Origin: Cribrihabitans marinus
GTDB lineage: Bacteria; Pseudomonadota; Alphaproteobacteria; Rhodobacterales; Rhodobacteraceae
Direction of reading: 5' to 3'
Length of the DNA stretch: 64,000 bases
Assembly (NCBI RefSeq): GCF_900109035.1
Contig: NZ_FNYD01000002.1
Coordinates: 248,001-312,000, forward strand
How positions within the stretch are numbered: position 1 is the first letter of the stretch; each line of letters begins with the position of its first letter. The notes below the pieces were generated by a model. That model did not search any database. It was given only the letters and a program-made list of their open reading frames with translations, and was not told the DNA's origin. Below are positions 1-9,126 of this stretch, piece by piece. The position numbers and the translations under genes were made by a program.

Positions 1-27
1 GCGGTTCGAGTCCGTGTGGGGGCACCA
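1..27 (+). tRNA. 3' end of a tRNA gene (isotype not determinable)
   Basis: The first 27 bases read as the T arm and acceptor end of a tRNA. There is a TTCGAGT T-loop at 5-11, the 3' T-stem strand at 12-16, the acceptor strand TGGGGGC at 17-23, discriminator A at 24 and an encoded CCA at 25-27. The anticodon lies outside the window. The implied 5' acceptor strand GCCCCCA and discriminator A would suit a tRNA-Leu, but that is only a guess. Confidence 0.75.
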
Positions 28-270
28 TGCATCGCCAACTCTGGCCTCGGTGCCTCGCTGGCGCAGTAGGTTATCGTCTGCTCGTCCGAATTGCCGACAT
101 TTCCAAGATGGACGGTTGGGCGCGCCTTGCCGAACCTTTCAGACCTCGGATGGGCCGTTGAGCCCTGTGAATTGTCATTCCTACAGGCGTCGCCGATCTG
201 GCTACATCAACCGATTTCGCGCGACCTTGAAGGCGTCGTGCTTGGAGGCTTCAGGCAAGAAACAATGGAT
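28..270. other. spacer between two tRNA genes, no feature seen
   Basis: This 243-bp stretch separates the partial tRNA from the oppositely oriented tRNA-Cys. It has open frames, but none has a ribosome-binding site or a recognisable product. I see no repeat or strong hairpin in it. Confidence 0.4.
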
Positions 271-344
271 TGGAGGCGAGTACCGGAATCGAACCGGTGT
301 ACACGGATTTGCAATCCGCTGCGTCACCACTCCGCCAACTCGCC
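271..344 (-). tRNA. tRNA-Cys (GCA)
   Basis: Read on the minus strand this 74-nt segment folds as a cloverleaf. The acceptor strands are GGCGAGT and ACTCGCC, the discriminator is U (normal for tRNA-Cys) and a CCA end is encoded. The anticodon stem GCGGA/TCCGT closes the loop TTGCAAA, which gives anticodon GCA. The T arm contains the GGTTCGATTCC signature. It is therefore a complete cysteine tRNA. Confidence 0.95.
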
Positions 345-570
345 TTTTCAAGTGAAAACAATCACTTGCCGTGGATCGAATGAGGTTCTAGCAGCTTCCG
401 GGCAGTTCGTCCAGTGGGGCGAGGGCAAATTCGGCGCTGGATCGGATGCGCCGGGGACCGCTTCAGGTGTGACTGGGGGCAACACACTGTTCCAATTGGG
501 TGCACGGGCCGTTGTCGGGCGCCTGCCGATATGGCAAAAGCACTGTAACGACAAAGGATAAGAGCGTCCC
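345..570. other. leader region of pcm, nothing else seen
   Basis: This 226-bp gap follows the tRNA-Cys gene and precedes pcm. It should hold the promoters of both (tRNA-Cys reads to the left, pcm to the right). I see no clear -35/-10 pair or hairpin. Confidence 0.35.
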
Positions 571-1224
571 ATGACTGACTTCGCGACCCGGCGCCGGGTG
601 ATGGTCGACACGCAGGTGCGGCCGTCGGATGTGACGAAATTTCCCATCATCGACGCGATGCTGGCGGTGCCGCGCGAGCTGTTCGTGCCCGACGCCCAGC
701 GAGAGGCGGCCTATGCCGACGACCAGGTCAGGCTTGGGGCCGGGCGGGTGATGCCGGAGCCGCGGACCCTGGCCAAGATGCTGGACGGATTGAACATCTC
801 GGGCGATGAGCTGGTTCTCGATATCGCCGCGGGGCTGGGGTATTCGACCGCTGTGGCGGCGCGGATGGCGCAGTTGGTCGTCGCGGTCGAGGAGGAGCCG
901 GGCCTGGCGGAAGAGGCCCAGTCGATCCTGATGGACACCGGGGTGGACAATGCGGTCGTGCACCAGGGGCCGCTGGCCGAAGGGGCGCCGGAACATGGGC
1001 CCTATGACGCGATCATGATTCAGGGCGGTGTCGAGCAGGTGCCGCCCTCGCTGACCGATCAACTCAAGGATGGTGGCCGCATCATCTGCCTTTTCATGGA
1101 GAACGGGCTGGGTTCGGTTCGGATCGGCCACAAGTCCGGTGACCGCCTGACCTGGCGGTTTGAATTCAACGCCGGCGCACCGGTGCTGCCGGGCTTCGAA
1201 AAGGCGCGCGATTTCGCGCTTTGA
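571..1224 (+). CDS. pcm: protein-L-isoaspartate O-methyltransferase family protein
   Basis: This 217-residue protein resembles protein-L-isoaspartate (D-aspartate) O-methyltransferases. That family repairs damaged aspartyl residues by SAM-dependent methylation in the cytoplasm. The N-terminal region carries the PRELFVP element near residues 34-40, and the SAM-binding loop VLDIAAGLGYSTA starts near residue 88. Members in this position upstream of TolC are common in Rhodobacterales and often lack part of the classical substrate motif, so true isoaspartyl repair is inferred. The start has a purine-rich leader (AAAGGATAAGAG). TolC follows 120 bp downstream, which suggests co-transcription. Confidence 0.85.
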   Translation: MTDFATRRRVMVDTQVRPSDVTKFPIIDAMLAVPRELFVPDAQREAAYADDQVRLGAGRVMPEPRTLAKMLDGLNISGDELVLDIAAGLGYSTAVAARMAQLVVAVEEEPGLAEEAQSILMDTGVDNAVVHQGPLAEGAPEHGPYDAIMIQGGVEQVPPSLTDQLKDGGRIICLFMENGLGSVRIGHKSGDRLTWRFEFNAGAPVLPGFEKARDFAL

Positions 1225-1344
1225 GTGTTAAGCTGCATCCGAGATCGTGCAGCCTGCTTCCGGCACCGTGGTGGCGGAGGCGCCATGCCAAGGACAAAAA
1301 CAAAAATTACGATTGACCTGATTGAGGCGGTGGAGAGACGAGCG

Positions 1345-2763
1345 ATGTGGAATTTTGATCTAGCGGGCCTGGCACGGCCGCTGGCGCTTGCCGGTGGTGT
1401 GGCCTTTGCCTGCCTGACGCCTATCAAGGCCGCGGCCGACAACCTGACCGATGCGCTGATCGGGGCCTATAACACCAGCGGTCTGCTCGAGCAGAACCGG
1501 GCGCTGCTGCGGGCCGCCGACGAGGATGTGGCCGTGGCAATGGCCGCGCTGCGCCCGATCCTGGACTGGACGCTGACGCTGGAGCGGCAATTGTCGGATC
1601 AGAGGCTTCTCGGTTTGTCACGAGATGCGCAGAACACGAACCTGTCAACCGGGCTGCGCCTCGAGCAACTTCTCTTTGATGGCGGTGCGTCGGCGCTGAC
1701 AAAGCAATCGGCGCAGGAGCAGGTTCTGGCCGCACGTCAAACTCTGATCAATGTAGAGCAGAGCGTACTGTTGCGCGCCGTGACGGCATATCTCAACCTG
1801 CTGTTGCAGGAAGAGAATGTCGCGTTGCGGCAGAACAACGTCCGGGTTCTGGGTGAGGAACTGAGAGCCTCGCAGGACCGCTTCGAGGTGGGCGAGGTGA
1901 CGCGCACGGACGTGGCCCTGTCGGAATCCCGTCTTGCCGCGGCACGGGCCAACCTGGCGGATGCCGAAGGCAATCTGGTGACCGCGCGTGCGGAATACGT
2001 GAATGCCGTCGGCCGCGAGCCGGGGCGCACGGCGGGTCAACCGCCCACGCCGCAGTTGCCGGCTTCACTGGATGCCGCCGTGGCGCTTGCTGTACGCAAC
2101 CATCCAACGATCCTGTCCGAACAGCATCGCGTCCGGGCACAGGAGTTGAACATCCAGGTCGCTCAGGCCAACTTGGGCCCGTCGGCCTTCTTGCAGGCCG
2201 AGGTCTTTCTCGAGGACAATGTCGGAAACTCAGATTTCCGAAATGCCGGGACATTGGGCGTCGAGATGCGTCAGCGCCTCTACAATGGCGGCCGAAATTC
2301 GGCATTGGTCCGGCGTGCCATGGCGCAGCGCGATGCCTCGCGGGCGAACTTGCTGAACGTGCAAAAAGATGTCGTTCAGGACGTCAAGAACGCCTATACG
2401 GACTACCTGACCGCCGGATCGAACCTGACCGCGACCAACGAACGGACACGGGCTGCGCAGGTCGCCTTTGACGGTATCCGTGAGGAGGCAACGCTTGGAG
2501 CGCGCACAACCCTGGACGTTCTGACCGCCGAACAGGAATTGCTGGATGCGCAGACCGAGCAGATCGTTGCCCGTGCAGAGCGATCCCTGGCGGCCTATGA
2601 ATTGTTGTCGGCGCAGGGGCTGCTCACCGCCGAGCAGTTGCGCTTGCCGGTGCAGGTTTATGATCCGACCCTTTATTACAACCTGGTCAAGGACGCGCCC
2701 GTGCCGATGAGCAAACGCGGGCAAGAGCTTGACCGGGTTCTCAAGGCATTGGGGAAGAACTGA
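1345..2763 (+). CDS. tolC: TolC family outer-membrane efflux/secretion channel
   Basis: A 472-residue outer-membrane factor of the TolC type. It would form the trimeric exit duct for tripartite efflux pumps or type I secretion. The sequence shows two homologous halves of long amphipathic helices; NVRVLGEEL...FEVGEVTRTDVALSESRL is the hallmark first helical hairpin and REEATLGARTTLDVLTAEQELL the matching second one. I chose the ATG at 1345 because it begins a plausible signal peptide (hydrophobic core, then PIKAAA/D) and has GGAGAG upstream. In-frame starts at 1225 and 1285 would add an unusual hydrophilic leader. No inner-membrane or adaptor partner lies next to it. Confidence 0.9.
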   Translation: MWNFDLAGLARPLALAGGVAFACLTPIKAAADNLTDALIGAYNTSGLLEQNRALLRAADEDVAVAMAALRPILDWTLTLERQLSDQRLLGLSRDAQNTNLSTGLRLEQLLFDGGASALTKQSAQEQVLAARQTLINVEQSVLLRAVTAYLNLLLQEENVALRQNNVRVLGEELRASQDRFEVGEVTRTDVALSESRLAAARANLADAEGNLVTARAEYVNAVGREPGRTAGQPPTPQLPASLDAAVALAVRNHPTILSEQHRVRAQELNIQVAQANLGPSAFLQAEVFLEDNVGNSDFRNAGTLGVEMRQRLYNGGRNSALVRRAMAQRDASRANLLNVQKDVVQDVKNAYTDYLTAGSNLTATNERTRAAQVAFDGIREEATLGARTTLDVLTAEQELLDAQTEQIVARAERSLAAYELLSAQGLLTAEQLRLPVQVYDPTLYYNLVKDAPVPMSKRGQELDRVLKALGKN

Positions 2764-2837
2764 CAATTGACGCTATCTGTTGTGTGACGATGCTGCATTC
2801 GCTAGACTTTCCACGAGGAATGGAGTGGTAGACCGCG

Positions 2838-3905
2838 ATGTCTGATCCCGCAGCGAATTTTGAGATCGAAGACGTTCTGTCCTCGATTCGCCGTCTTGTC
2901 AGCGAAGAGACCCGAACCGGCAAGCCGGCCACGTCGAAGACATCGGGCAAGAGGGTTGGCCGGCTGGTTCTGACCCCGGCCCTGCGCGTTTCAGATCCCA
3001 TCGAAGATGTGGCTCAGGACAAGGCACCGGAGGCGCCCAAGCCGTTGGCCGATCCCGCTGCGCCCTGGAAGGATCCCGAGGCCAGGCTGTTCGACGCAGG
3101 CCCGGTCGAAGCGGCTCAGAGCGCGCCGGAGGGTGACGTGCCGCCGGAGTTTCGGTCGGAACGGTCCGCGGCCACAACGGGCGACACCGAGAGCGAAGCT
3201 CCCGCCGATGTGGACGACACCGAGAGCGATGCGCCGGCCCCCGGTATCGGCCCACTGGAGATCACCGATCATTTCGAGTTCATCGACCAGCATTCCACTC
3301 ATGTCCTGCCGCCCGAAAAACTACCCGATCCGGTGCAGGATGAGGACGCCGCGGAAGAGCGGGAACTGTCAGAGGATCATGCCGGAACGGCTGACACGCA
3401 GCACGAAACAGATGCTTCAGGCGAAGCTGATCGGCCTGAGATGGCCGAACCCGATGCCGCGTCTTTGAAATCGGACGAACTGGCCAGCAAGATCGAAGCG
3501 CTCGAGACCGCGATTTGCCGCAGCGAAGAGGAATGGGAGCCCGACGGCAGCAGCGACGAGCCTTACTCGGGGACCCGTGTGGAACGGCTGGATTGGTCGA
3601 AAGGGGACGCCATTGGGCAGGACCACGACGATTTGTCCGCCCCGGTTTCCAAGCCAGGCCAGTCCGACAGCAGCGAGCAGCCCACGGTGGACAAGGCCAC
3701 CCTGGTGCAGGAAGAACCGGTCGAGCGGGGCGAAATACTGGCATCAGGGGCGGGCGCAATAGACGAAGACGCGCTGCGTGAACTGGTCGCGGAAATTGTG
3801 CGCCAGGAATTGCAAGGTGCCCTCGGCGAACGGATTACCCGAAATGTCCGCAAGCTGGTCCGACGTGAAATCCACCGGGCGCTGAGCGCGCAGTCGCTGG
3901 ACTGA
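2838..3905 (+). CDS. PopZ-like (DUF2497) polar organizing protein
   Basis: A 355-residue protein with conserved ends and a long Asp/Glu/Pro/Ser-rich middle. The N terminus contains EIEDVLSSIRRLVSEE (residues 9-24), matching the short N-terminal helix of PopZ/DUF2497 proteins. The last 45 residues (ALRELVAEIVRQEL, then NVRKLVRREIHRAL) form the amphipathic helical region that in PopZ drives oligomerisation. In Caulobacter PopZ builds a polar hub that anchors the chromosome origin; a similar role here is inferred. The acidic linker of about 260 residues looks disordered. It lies 74 bp after tolC and ends 4 bp from the convergent cobQ. Confidence 0.65.
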   Translation: MSDPAANFEIEDVLSSIRRLVSEETRTGKPATSKTSGKRVGRLVLTPALRVSDPIEDVAQDKAPEAPKPLADPAAPWKDPEARLFDAGPVEAAQSAPEGDVPPEFRSERSAATTGDTESEAPADVDDTESDAPAPGIGPLEITDHFEFIDQHSTHVLPPEKLPDPVQDEDAAEERELSEDHAGTADTQHETDASGEADRPEMAEPDAASLKSDELASKIEALETAICRSEEEWEPDGSSDEPYSGTRVERLDWSKGDAIGQDHDDLSAPVSKPGQSDSSEQPTVDKATLVQEEPVERGEILASGAGAIDEDALRELVAEIVRQELQGALGERITRNVRKLVRREIHRALSAQSLD

Positions 3906-3909
3906 ACCG

Positions 3910-5367
3910 TCAGTCGCGCTCTGGCACGGCCGCCAGGTCCAGAACCGCATCCAGGTCCATATGCCGCTCCAGGTGGTCGGCAAGCGAATCCAGGACCTGT
4001 TCGACACCGTCGTCATAGGCCAGGTCTGACCGCGCTCCCAGCTCCTCCAGGTATCGCGCACGGAAAGCATCGGCGGTGAACAGCCCGTGCAGATAGCTGC
4101 CCTTCACCCGTCCGTTTGCTGATGCCGCGCCTTCTGGCCGGTCGTCGATATGCAGCCACGCGCGGTCGCAATCGGGACCGTGTGTGCGGCCCATGTGGAT
4201 CTCATAGCCGCGGACAGGTTCGCCGCCGGGCAAGGCTGTGGCTTCACGCTCCGTCACCTGCTTGTCGCCGGCCATGACCGTGTGCACGTCCAAAAGGCCC
4301 AGCCCCTCGGCGGTTCCGGGGCTGCCATCCACGCCGTCCGGATCTGCGATGGTCCGGCCCAGCATCTGGTAACCGCCGCACAGGCCAAGCACATGACCGC
4401 CGCGCCGGACATGGGCGTACAGGTCGATATCCCACCCCTGGCTGCGGAAATAGGCCAGATCGCCCAGAGTCGACTTGCTGCCGGGCAGCAGGACGAGATC
4501 GGCGTCGCCGGGCAGGGCGCGCCCGGCCGGCACGATCTCGACCGTGACCGCCGGTTCGGCCGACAGGGGATCGAGGTCGTCGAAATTGGCCATCCGTTCG
4601 AGTTGCGGAACCACCACCTTGCAGGCGCCGCCGGCGACCGAGCGGATGTCCATCATGTCCTCGGCGGGCAGGCGCCAGGCGTCGTTGAACCACGGAACGA
4701 CGCCAAGACAGGGCCAACCGGTGCGCAACGCGATGTCGTCGCGTCCGGCGTCGAATAGGCTCACGTCGCCCTTGAACCGGTTCACGGCAAACCCCCGGAC
4801 AAGCGCCCGGTCGGCGGCATCCAGAACGGCTTGCGTGCCGACGATCTGTGCGATCACGCCGCCGCGGTGGATGTCGCCCAGCAGGATCACCGGCACATTC
4901 GCGGCGCAGGCAAAGCCCATGTTGGCGATGTCGCCTTTGCGCAGGTTGGTCTCGGCCGGACTGCCGGCACCCTCGACCAGGACAAGATCGGCGTCGCTGC
5001 ACAACCGGTCAAAGCTCTGCAGCGCGGCGGCCAGCAGCTCCGGCTTGCCGGCGCGGTAATCGCCTGCCGCCATCCTGCCGCGCCGCTTACCATGAACGAT
5101 GATCTGCGATCCGGTATCGGTCTCGGGCTTCAGCAGGACGGGGTTCATGTCGGTATGCGGTGCCCGACCGGCCGCGCGCGCCTGCAGGGCCTGGGCGCGA
5201 CCGATCTCGCCGCCGTCCGATGTGACCGCGGCGTTATTCGACATATTCTGCGGCTTGAACGGGGCCACGCGCAACCCGCGCCGCGCAAAGGCTCGCGCAA
5301 GGCCGGCCACCAGCACGGACTTTCCGACATTGCTGCCGGTGCCCTGGATCATGAGTGCTCGTGCCAT
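3910..5367 (-). CDS. cobQ: cobyric acid synthase (adenosylcobyric acid amidase)
   Basis: A 485-residue glutamine-dependent amidase that amidates four carboxyl groups of adenosylcobyrinic acid a,c-diamide during B12 synthesis. The N-terminal dethiobiotin-synthetase-like ATPase domain opens with [12 protein letters not shown], the modified P-loop. The C-terminal class I glutaminase domain has the nucleophile Cys in [11 protein letters not shown] and the later His in GSYLHGLF. Length and order match the family. No other cob gene is in the window, so the rest of the pathway must be elsewhere. No cobalamin riboswitch is visible in the short leader. Confidence 0.95.
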   Translation of the reverse strand: MARALMIQGTGSNVGKSVLVAGLARAFARRGLRVAPFKPQNMSNNAAVTSDGGEIGRAQALQARAAGRAPHTDMNPVLLKPETDTGSQIIVHGKRRGRMAAGDYRAGKPELLAAALQSFDRLCSDADLVLVEGAGSPAETNLRKGDIANMGFACAANVPVILLGDIHRGGVIAQIVGTQAVLDAADRALVRGFAVNRFKGDVSLFDAGRDDIALRTGWPCLGVVPWFNDAWRLPAEDMMDIRSVAGGACKVVVPQLERMANFDDLDPLSAEPAVTVEIVPAGRALPGDADLVLLPGSKSTLGDLAYFRSQGWDIDLYAHVRRGGHVLGLCGGYQMLGRTIADPDGVDGSPGTAEGLGLLDVHTVMAGDKQVTEREATALPGGEPVRGYEIHMGRTHGPDCDRAWLHIDDRPEGAASANGRVKGSYLHGLFTADAFRARYLEELGARSDLAYDDGVEQVLDSLADHLERHMDLDAVLDLAAVPERD

Positions 5368-5451
5368 CGCGCCCCCGGTCCTTGTCCGCCCACATGAGCC
5401 GATTCAGAGGCCGGGGAAAAGCCCCTGACATCCGTTGGCCCGTGCCGGGGC

Positions 5452-5480
5452 AAAGAAAAAGACGCGTCCATACGGACGCG
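5452..5480 (-). terminator. intrinsic terminator after the small conserved gene
   Basis: On the minus strand a 7-bp stem (CGCGTCC / GGACGCG, positions 5463-5480, 4-nt loop) is followed by a T-rich tract (complement of 5452-5460). It lies directly downstream of the minus-strand gene ending at 5507. Confidence 0.7.
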
Positions 5481-5506
5481 CCTGAGACGATCCGGTTCGG
5501 GTTGCG

Positions 5507-5827
5507 TCAGGCTGCTTCGGCCTGCTGGGCGGCGTTGCGGCGCTCGCTTTCCTCGCGTGACAGCGCCACCGAGGTGCGGACACCTCGACCGACGAATTCC
5601 ATCAGCCCATCGACCACGCGCTCGTTCGGGTCGATGCCGGCGCAGGACAGAACCTCGCGCCCATCGCGCGAGCGCGCCCAGCGGGCGATCTGTTCCGGCC
5701 CGTTGCCGTACTTCTTGTCATCGGCAATCGCATCGTCCAGAGCGGCGAGCACCACGGCGGCAAACAGTTTGCGGGCGCGGTTGCCTTGCTCGTTATTGAA
5801 TGCGGTGCCGTCAACGAAATCTTTCAT
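5507..5827 (-). CDS. small conserved protein (DUF6280-like)
   Basis: A 106-residue protein starting [20 protein letters not shown], with [19 protein letters not shown] in the middle. It has no signal peptide or membrane segment and reads as a small soluble helical protein with a charged, Ala-rich tail. I recognise it as a Rhodobacteraceae-restricted family, which I believe is called DUF6280; its function is unknown. The start is set by a good ribosome-binding site (AAGGGAAACGAG). The frame stays open far upstream but without supporting signals. It is divergent from efp and ends before an intrinsic terminator. Confidence 0.75.
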   Translation of the reverse strand: MKDFVDGTAFNNEQGNRARKLFAAVVLAALDDAIADDKKYGNGPEQIARWARSRDGREVLSCAGIDPNERVVDGLMEFVGRGVRTSVALSREESERRNAAQQAEAA

Positions 5828-6046
5828 CTCGTTTCCCTTGTTGTTCTTGCTCTTGCATTTTGCGGCGTGGCGTTCGTTATGACGGATCGTACTCGATTCG
5901 AATACCCCGCAAATGCATATGTCCGTTGCGCTTTTTGCATGGCTTGCTGCAGGTGCAGCACTAGGTTTCGTTGTCTTGCCAGGCTCGATCCCGCCAGATA
6001 TAGGGGCGCTGAGTCGTTCATCAACCGTGTGCGAAGGATTTATGTC

Positions 6047-6610
6047 ATGCCCAAGATCAACGGAAACGAAATCCGGCCAGGCAATGTTCTGGAGCATAAT
6101 GGCGGCCTTTGGGCGGCGGTGAAGGTCGATCACGTGAAGCCCGGCAAGGGCGGCGCCTTTGCCCAGGTCGAGCTGCGAAACCTGCGAAACGGCTCGAAAC
6201 TGAACGAGAGATTCCGCAGCGCCGACAAGGTCGAGCGGGTCCGGCTGGAGCAGAAGGATCAGCAATTTCTCTTTGAAAACGATGGGATGCTGGTGTTCAT
6301 GGACACTGAGACCTATGAGCAGCTCGAGCTTCCCGCCGAACTTCTGGGCGATCGCCGGGCGTTCCTGCAGGACGGTATGACCATCGTGGTGGAGTTCTAC
6401 GAGTCCGAGGCCCTGAACGCGACCCTGCCGCAGAAGGTCACCTGTCAGGTGGTCGAGACCGAGCCGGTGGTCAAGGGGCAGACGGCGGCCAATTCCTTCA
6501 AACCGGCGATCCTTGACAACGGCGTCAAAATCATGGTGCCACCCTTCATCGCGCAGGACGAGATGATCGTCGTGAACACCGAAGCGATGGAATACTCCGA
6601 GCGGGCATGA
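6047..6610 (+). CDS. efp: elongation factor P
   Basis: A 187-residue EF-P, which rescues ribosomes stalled at polyproline by binding near the P-site tRNA. All three beta-barrel domains are present. The tip loop [10 protein letters not shown] carries Lys34, the residue that is beta-lysylated in species with EpmA. The C terminus has the conserved [12 protein letters not shown] ending. I chose the ATG at 6047 because it gives the standard family length; the frame is open about 260 bp further upstream without homology. Confidence 0.97.
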   Translation: MPKINGNEIRPGNVLEHNGGLWAAVKVDHVKPGKGGAFAQVELRNLRNGSKLNERFRSADKVERVRLEQKDQQFLFENDGMLVFMDTETYEQLELPAELLGDRRAFLQDGMTIVVEFYESEALNATLPQKVTCQVVETEPVVKGQTAANSFKPAILDNGVKIMVPPFIAQDEMIVVNTEAMEYSERA

Positions 6611-6631
6611 CGCGACGTCATGGCTGCCGGG

Positions 6632-7555
6632 TCAGCGGTCAGGCCGTTTCGGAACCGCGCCGAACACCTCGCGCAGCAATTCGAACTTTATTCGCGTCGC
6701 GCTGACTTGGCGGTAGAAGGCGATCAGGAAGCCGGTTGGCCCCTGGATCCGCGTCAGCCCGGTTGTCGCCGCCACGACCGTTCCGACATCGGTGCGCCCG
6801 TTCAGGACCAGCCAGCCGCCCAGCATCAGGACCGCGACGGTTCCGATTCCGTTGATCGCGCTCAGCATGAACTTGGCCGAGAGCTTGCACAGGAACATGC
6901 GGCGGCGGGTCTCGTAGATCTCGTCGAAATGCGCGCGCACCTCGTCCTCGACCTCGGCCACCCGCGCCTCGGTCAGGCAGTCGTTGGACTGGCGCAGGAT
7001 CTTGACCCGTTCCGAGACGAAGACATTCACCATGCGCTGCGAGATCACCACGATCGCGATCTGCGGCAGGATCATCGCCAGGGCGATCAGGCCCAGCCTG
7101 GGCTGGGTGGTCGAAATATAACCCACGACGCTGATCAGTGTGCCCAACTGCATGACCGGCTGGGAAAAGGCCGACCCCACGAACTTGCCCAGTTCCTCGG
7201 CCTCGGCTGAAATCGCGGTGGCGAGCGTGCCTTTCCTCTCTTCGGTGGCGCGATCCTCTTCGGCGCGGTCCAGAAGGCGACGGCGCAACCGGCGGATCGT
7301 GTCCTCGCCCAGGGTGCTGGCCAGATACCCCATCAGGAATTTCAGGCCGAGGCTCAGCAGGATCGCCGTCATCATGCCTGCTCCCAGCAGCAGAAGCTGC
7401 CGGGCCGCCACGTCGCCTTCGGTCAGGGCGTTGACGATGTTCTTCTGGAACTCCAGCGGAACCGCGGCCAGGGCGGCTACGGCGGCGGAAATGACGATGA
7501 GCACGGTCTGCCGACGCCCGGTCATCTGCCAGATCGCCCTGTAGAGCTCCAGCAT
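6632..7555 (-). CDS. ABC transporter transmembrane domain protein lacking an ATPase domain
   Basis: A 307-residue membrane protein with the type-I ABC exporter membrane-domain fold. Several hydrophobic segments are visible (about residues 18-38, 55-75, 130-170 and 240-290). A coupling-helix region around TEARVAEVEDEVRAHFDEI and the usual linker to an ATPase (FELLREVF) near the end are also seen. The reading frame stops at that linker, so there is no Walker A, signature or Walker B. No separate ATPase gene is adjacent. It may work with an ATPase encoded elsewhere, or may have another membrane role. Confidence 0.7.
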   Translation of the reverse strand: MLELYRAIWQMTGRRQTVLIVISAAVAALAAVPLEFQKNIVNALTEGDVAARQLLLLGAGMMTAILLSLGLKFLMGYLASTLGEDTIRRLRRRLLDRAEEDRATEERKGTLATAISAEAEELGKFVGSAFSQPVMQLGTLISVVGYISTTQPRLGLIALAMILPQIAIVVISQRMVNVFVSERVKILRQSNDCLTEARVAEVEDEVRAHFDEIYETRRRMFLCKLSAKFMLSAINGIGTVAVLMLGGWLVLNGRTDVGTVVAATTGLTRIQGPTGFLIAFYRQVSATRIKFELLREVFGAVPKRPDR

Positions 7556-7567
7556 CAGCGCGCCCGG

Positions 7568-8308
7568 TCAGTCATCGGACCGCCGGACAATCGCCGGCCC
7601 CGCCTGCATCTCGCCCTGCGCACGGTCGAGCCGAAGGTAGGCGATGCCGAGCCCGCCCGATTGCGTATAGAGCGTCCCGGCCGGTTTACCGTCCACGGTG
7701 ATCGGTGTGCCGGGCGGCGCCGCGCCCTCGACCGCGACCCGGCGCAGGCCCTTGCGCAGCTCGGTCTTGTGCCTCATCCGGGCCGTCACCTCCTGCCCGA
7801 CATAGCAGCCCTTGCGGAAATCGACGCCGTTCAGATCCGCGAACCCGGCCTCGAGGATGAAGGTGTCGGGCGTCAGCTCGATGCCGCTCTCGGGGATGCA
7901 ATGGGCGACCCGGATCGCGTCCCAGTCGGTGCCGTCATCGCCCTCGGGCGCGGCGGTATAGGCGCGCCATCCCAGCGCCTTGTGGCGCGGATCCGGCAGG
8001 GCGCCGTCAGGCGCGGGGCCGGTGCCGCGTTGCAGGTTGAGGCCGCTCTCGGCGATCTGCACGTCGGCGCGCAGCTTGTACATGGTCAGCCGCTTGACCA
8101 GCGTGTCGGCGATATCCTCGGCCACGTCCAGCAGCACGGCATCGCCGTCGCGGGCGAGGAAGAAATCGGCAATCAGCTTGCCCTGCGGGGTCAGGATCGC
8201 GGTATAGACCAGGCCATCGCCCAGCCGGGCGATGTCGTTGGTAATCAGCCCCTGCAGGAATTCGTCGGTGTCGCTGCCGGTCAGGCGCAGGATGCGGCGG
8301 GTGGGCAT
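7568..8308 (-). CDS. ygfZ: YgfZ/GcvT-domain Fe-S cluster assembly protein
   Basis: A 246-residue folate-binding YgfZ (CAF17/IBA57-like) protein. This family supports synthesis or repair of certain 4Fe-4S enzymes such as MiaB and uses tetrahydrofolate. The diagnostic motif KGCYVGQEVTARM, with its conserved Cys, lies near residues 178-190. The N-terminal half (LRLTGSDTDEFLQGLITND) is the usual GcvT-like start. I chose the ATG at 8308 over longer forms because it matches the family N terminus and has GGAGGAGCCGCC before it. Confidence 0.9.
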   Translation of the reverse strand: MPTRRILRLTGSDTDEFLQGLITNDIARLGDGLVYTAILTPQGKLIADFFLARDGDAVLLDVAEDIADTLVKRLTMYKLRADVQIAESGLNLQRGTGPAPDGALPDPRHKALGWRAYTAAPEGDDGTDWDAIRVAHCIPESGIELTPDTFILEAGFADLNGVDFRKGCYVGQEVTARMRHKTELRKGLRRVAVEGAAPPGTPITVDGKPAGTLYTQSGGLGIAYLRLDRAQGEMQAGPAIVRRSDD

Positions 8309-8373
8309 GGCGGCTCCTCCATTGCTGTTCGTCTCCGCTCTTACAGGACCGGGGCGGGGCGGCGCCAGAGGGG

Positions 8374-9126
8374 TCACGCGCGCAGCTCGACGATGGACTT
8401 GCCCAGCCGGAAGGGCGCGGCAAAGCTGACCAGGCACAGGGCAAGCACCTGCAGGACAAGGATATGCGCGTTCTCCTGCAGGTATTCCCATTCATCCTTG
8501 AGCTTGCCGATCTGCTCGATCAGATTGTCATAGCCCCGCGCAAGGATCAGGAAATCGCCCGCCACCGCCGGCACCTTGCGGCGCAGGTTGTCCACCGCAC
8601 CCTGGGTGCGCTCGTCAAGCGCGGTGAAGACCAGGAACTGATCGGGGTCGAAGGCGTCGGCCTTGGCCTGCATGGCGCTCATCTCGCGGCTCTTGGCGCC
8701 GCCGAAGAGGAATTGCAGCCCCTGCAGCGGCGCCACCTCGTCGGTGACGGCGATGAAGAGCGGCAGTTCGGCATTGCTGGCGGTGGAGGCTGAAAGGAAC
8801 TCGACCTTCTCGCACAACACGCCGATATCGGTGTCATAGGCCGGGTCGCAGAACCGCAGCCGGAACCGCGCGGCGTCGCGGTCGAAGGCGGATGTGGCGG
8901 CATAGGCGATGTCGATCTGCCGGTCGAGGCGTGACGAGTCGGCCTTGTAGAGACCGGCCATGACCGCCACCAGCGCCCCGATGCCGCCCAGCACGACCCA
9001 GACCAGATCGGCCAGCCTCCAGGCCCGGTGACCGGCCGGCTTGCGGAACAGGAACCCGGTGCCGACGCAGCCCGTCACGAAGAACAGGAGGAGCAGGGGC
9101 AGTTGGTTGTCGGCGATGAAATTCAT
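8374..9126 (-). CDS. membrane protein of unknown function
   Basis: A 250-residue protein I do not recognise. Hydrophobic segments lie at about residues 8-27, 38-61 and 222-243. The roughly 160 residues between the second and third are soluble. They contain three Cys, helical stretches rich in Asp/Lys, and the segment DEWEYLQENAHI before the last segment. The architecture suggests two N-terminal membrane helices, a large domain on one side and a C-terminal anchor. It sits 65 bp upstream of ygfZ in the same orientation. The start ATG is the first in a leader with few alternatives. Confidence 0.65.
   Translation of the reverse strand: MNFIADNQLPLLLLFFVTGCVGTGFLFRKPAGHRAWRLADLVWVVLGGIGALVAVMAGLYKADSSRLDRQIDIAYAATSAFDRDAARFRLRFCDPAYDTDIGVLCEKVEFLSASTASNAELPLFIAVTDEVAPLQGLQFLFGGAKSREMSAMQAKADAFDPDQFLVFTALDERTQGAVDNLRRKVPAVAGDFLILARGYDNLIEQIGKLKDEWEYLQENAHILVLQVLALCLVSFAAPFRLGKSIVELRA

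Noticed and set aside
5368-5506. Cobalamin riboswitch upstream of cobQ.
   Set aside because: Only 139 bp separate cobQ from the terminator of the next gene, and no B12-box-like or stem pattern is visible.
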